From positions 1,736,001 through 1,800,000 of the forward strand of contig NZ_JNIO01000008.1 in the NCBI RefSeq assembly GCF_000702545.1: a stretch of 64,000 nt of DNA, in the 5' to 3' direction. A program made the position numbers and the translations under genes. The stretch comes from Selenomonas sp. AB3002. GTDB lineage: Bacteria; Bacillota; Negativicutes; Selenomonadales; Selenomonadaceae. The notes beneath the pieces are model-generated. The model saw only the letters and a list, made by a program, of their open reading frames with translations. It did not search any database and was not told the DNA's origin. Below are positions 62,115 through 64,000 of this stretch, piece by piece; within the stretch, counting starts at the first letter, position 1; every line of letters starts with the position of its first letter.

Positions 62115-63980
62115 TCATGCATCTTTGTTCTTTCTTGCTGTCTCCTTCCGGCCTGCTTTCTTGGGCTTGTCTTCCGCCCCGGCCTCCTTTTTGGCAGCCT
62201 TCTTCTTTGGCACCCACTTCAGCCCCGTTTCGTCCAAGGCCGTCGTGCAGTCCTTGCCCTTCTTGCGCTTGGCCATATGGAGGGCCTTGTCTGCCCGCTT
62301 GAAGACATCTGTCTCATCATCCTCCTGGCCGGACACCGTCAGCCCCAGGCTGACAGTGAGTTTTTCACCCCCGGCGACAATCTCCAGGCTGCTTATCTCC
62401 TGCCTGATTTCCTCAGCCAGGGCATAGGCCTTTTCCACCGTGGTGCCAATGAGGATGGCGAAGAACTCATCGCCGCCCCAGCGGCCTGGACTGTCTACCT
62501 TCCTCATCTTGGAGCGGAGAATGGCAGCCACCTGCTGCAGGATCTGATCTCCCACGTCATGCCCATATTTATCGTTGAGGGCCTTGAAATCATCCATATC
62601 CAGCATGATGACAGCCAGCTGCTGGCCAGAGGACTGGACATAGGACAGGCCTTTCTTGATGGCCTTTTCCATCTCATTCCTGTTCATGAGATTGGTGAAC
62701 CAGTCGGTAGTGGCAAGATTCTTCAGCCGCGCCGTGGTCTTCTCTGTCTCATAGGACATGGCATTGACGAAATACACCAAATGACGCATGATGCTGGTTT
62801 GGCTGGTGAGCTGGCGTTCCTCTCCCAGCTCCTCATACTCCCGGGGCTCTCCAGCCTCACCTTCACGTAGGCATACAACAGCCAGATTCATATTGGCCAG
62901 CACCAGTTCCTTGCCCTTGCGCACGAATTCTCCATAGCCATAGAAGCCAAAGTCTGGTGCCACACCCCGGCAGGCTTCCAGCTCAAAGGCCACATCATGC
63001 TGCAGCAGCAGCCAGCGGGCCACACAGGAAATAATGAAGATGCCCTGGGGCTGGAAAGCCTGGATTTCCTTTCTCAGAACCCGGGCATACTTGATGATGC
63101 CCTCCGGATCGCCATAAGTCAGGCGCACCTGCTCCCCCAGGCGGAAATCCGCACCAAAAACCAAAGCACCATCGCTCCGGGCACTGCGGGGATGCCGGGC
63201 CATCATTTCCCCGTCACGCTGGGCACAGATGGGGAAAGTAAGGGCATCCCAGAAGAGATTATCGCTATTGTGGATATCCAGATATTTCTCATAGACCTCC
63301 ACGGCAGGCCGCCGGTCTATTTCCTGCACAATATAGGGCGTCTCCAGTTTCGTGATGGTCATGGCCCGTCCCAAAGGACGCCAGCCGAAACTGTAGAAAG
63401 TATCCACATGCAGGTTCTCGCCGGAGTATATCACCAGGGCCAGCCCCGAAGAAAAAGAGCCATCCGTCAGGAAAAACTTTCCCTTGGTACCCATCCGCCC
63501 CTCATCGGAAATCCCGCCGAAAAACTTGATTTCCGGGCTGCACTTGCTGGCCTCTGCCAGAAAATCAGTGATATCCAGGGTCACATCGGAAAGCAGCACC
63601 CACACGGCCTTGGGGTGCTCTATCTCATCCAGTCGGGCAAGCAGCTTCTGTCCCATTTCCTTGGGCGTCATTTTATCTGCGGGCATCCCCAGGATTTCCA
63701 CCTGGGCACTTTCAAAAGCAGAAAAGCCCACGAGAATCCCGTCACAGGCCACGCTGCCCTCCATCACCGCTTCCGCCGCCATGCAGGCCAGGATTTCCGC
63801 ATTGGGAAAATCCCTGTGAAGCCGCCGCATGATGACTTCCGTGCTCTCCTCATCACGCTCCGTGCCAAAGACGGAGATGAGCAGCTGGCTGACCTCCATC
63901 TCCCCCAGGGCCACCCGAACTTCCCACTGCATGGCCAGATAATCAGCTTCCTCATGTATAAGATATGGCATTTGTTTCAT
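62115..63980 (-). CDS. FIST-domain diguanylate cyclase
   Basis: Cytoplasmic c-di-GMP synthase with a predicted small-ligand sensor, 621 residues. FIST N domain (about 30-215): ILACMAAEAVMEGSVACDGI, FFGGISDEGRMGTKGKFFL. FIST C domain (about 230-380): EVYEKYLDI, GIFIISCVARWLLL, FGFYGYGEFVRKGKEL. GGDEF domain (425-580): DDFKALNDKYGHDVGDQIL and an intact WGGDEF (502-506), with the inhibitory RKVD site placed five residues before it. The last 45 residues are an unusual Lys/Ala-rich basic tail. FIST domains are thought to bind amino-acid-like ligands. The start is ATG 63980. Confidence 0.92.
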   Translation of the reverse strand: MKQMPYLIHEEADYLAMQWEVRVALGEMEVSQLLISVFGTERDEESTEVIMRRLHRDFPNAEILACMAAEAVMEGSVACDGILVGFSAFESAQVEILGMPADKMTPKEMGQKLLARLDEIEHPKAVWVLLSDVTLDITDFLAEASKCSPEIKFFGGISDEGRMGTKGKFFLTDGSFSSGLALVIYSGENLHVDTFYSFGWRPLGRAMTITKLETPYIVQEIDRRPAVEVYEKYLDIHNSDNLFWDALTFPICAQRDGEMMARHPRSARSDGALVFGADFRLGEQVRLTYGDPEGIIKYARVLRKEIQAFQPQGIFIISCVARWLLLQHDVAFELEACRGVAPDFGFYGYGEFVRKGKELVLANMNLAVVCLREGEAGEPREYEELGEERQLTSQTSIMRHLVYFVNAMSYETEKTTARLKNLATTDWFTNLMNRNEMEKAIKKGLSYVQSSGQQLAVIMLDMDDFKALNDKYGHDVGDQILQQVAAILRSKMRKVDSPGRWGGDEFFAILIGTTVEKAYALAEEIRQEISSLEIVAGGEKLTVSLGLTVSGQEDDETDVFKRADKALHMAKRKKGKDCTTALDETGLKWVPKKKAAKKEAGAEDKPKKAGRKETARKNKDA

Positions 63981-64000
63981 ATTTATCCCACCCTAACCAA

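Noticed and set aside
61940-62122. 60-codon frame between the FIST-GGDEF gene and mtlR
   Set aside because: It runs through the terminator hairpin and the mtlR promoter, with no ribosome site.

Overview
The window reads as chromosomal DNA of a diderm (outer-membrane-bearing) Firmicute, most likely a Negativicute of the Selenomonas type. This is inference from gene content. The Gram-positive-type genes are the yycJ-htrA-rlmH block, a PASTA-domain transpeptidase, floA-nfeD, the xpaC-telA pair, an AzgA-like purine permease and a TTG/GTG-tolerant AGGAGG start-site style. The outer-membrane markers are a pilus/type II secretin and an RTX-type secreted protein. Most genes are GC-rich and on the minus strand; 44.5-52.9 kb is visibly AT-rich.

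Layout. 0-2 kb: pilP-like gene and partial secretin. 2-8.6 kb: pgi, bioY, then a folate operon folE-folP-folB-folK/DHFR fusion, tatA and a polyprenyl diphosphate synthase. 8.6-13.6 kb: nfeD-floA membrane-microdomain genes, rpsU, a HIT hydrolase and a division-type PBP. 13.6-23.1 kb: telA-xpaC, Nudix, MFS, rlmH-htrA-yycJ, a HAD phosphatase and a REC-GGDEF-EAL signalling protein. 23.2-33.6 kb: a five-gene defence-type module (SNF2/PLD helicase, DUF1156 DNA methylase, DUF3780, DUF499 ATPase, NYN nuclease) that resembles the helicase-methylase-ATPase (Hma) class. Its promoter-proximal gene carries a structured 5' leader.

33.7-44.5 kb: UPF0756 membrane protein, purine permease with a leader terminator, Crp/Fnr regulator, soluble mini-MCP, two glycosyltransferases, a small repeat protein, NADP-glutamate dehydrogenase and a DUF1097 protein. 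44.6-52.9 kb: an AT-rich island holding a tightly packed seven-gene cassette around a Ycf46-like AAA+ ATPase, with two zinc-ribbon proteins and membrane-anchored partners, plus a secreted small protein, an RTX protein and an XRE regulator. I do not recognise this cassette; it is the best candidate here for an undescribed system. 53.2-56.5 kb: a Hanks-type kinase with a 34-residue membrane peptide downstream and a divergent helix-turn-helix-like gene. 56.5-62 kb: mannitol operon mtlR-mtlA-(small ORF)-mtlD with a strong terminator inside it. 62.1-64 kb: FIST-GGDEF diguanylate cyclase.

Start sites were chosen from visible ribosome binding sites, so several differ from the longest open frame. No rRNA, tRNA, CRISPR array, insertion sequence or transposase was seen.
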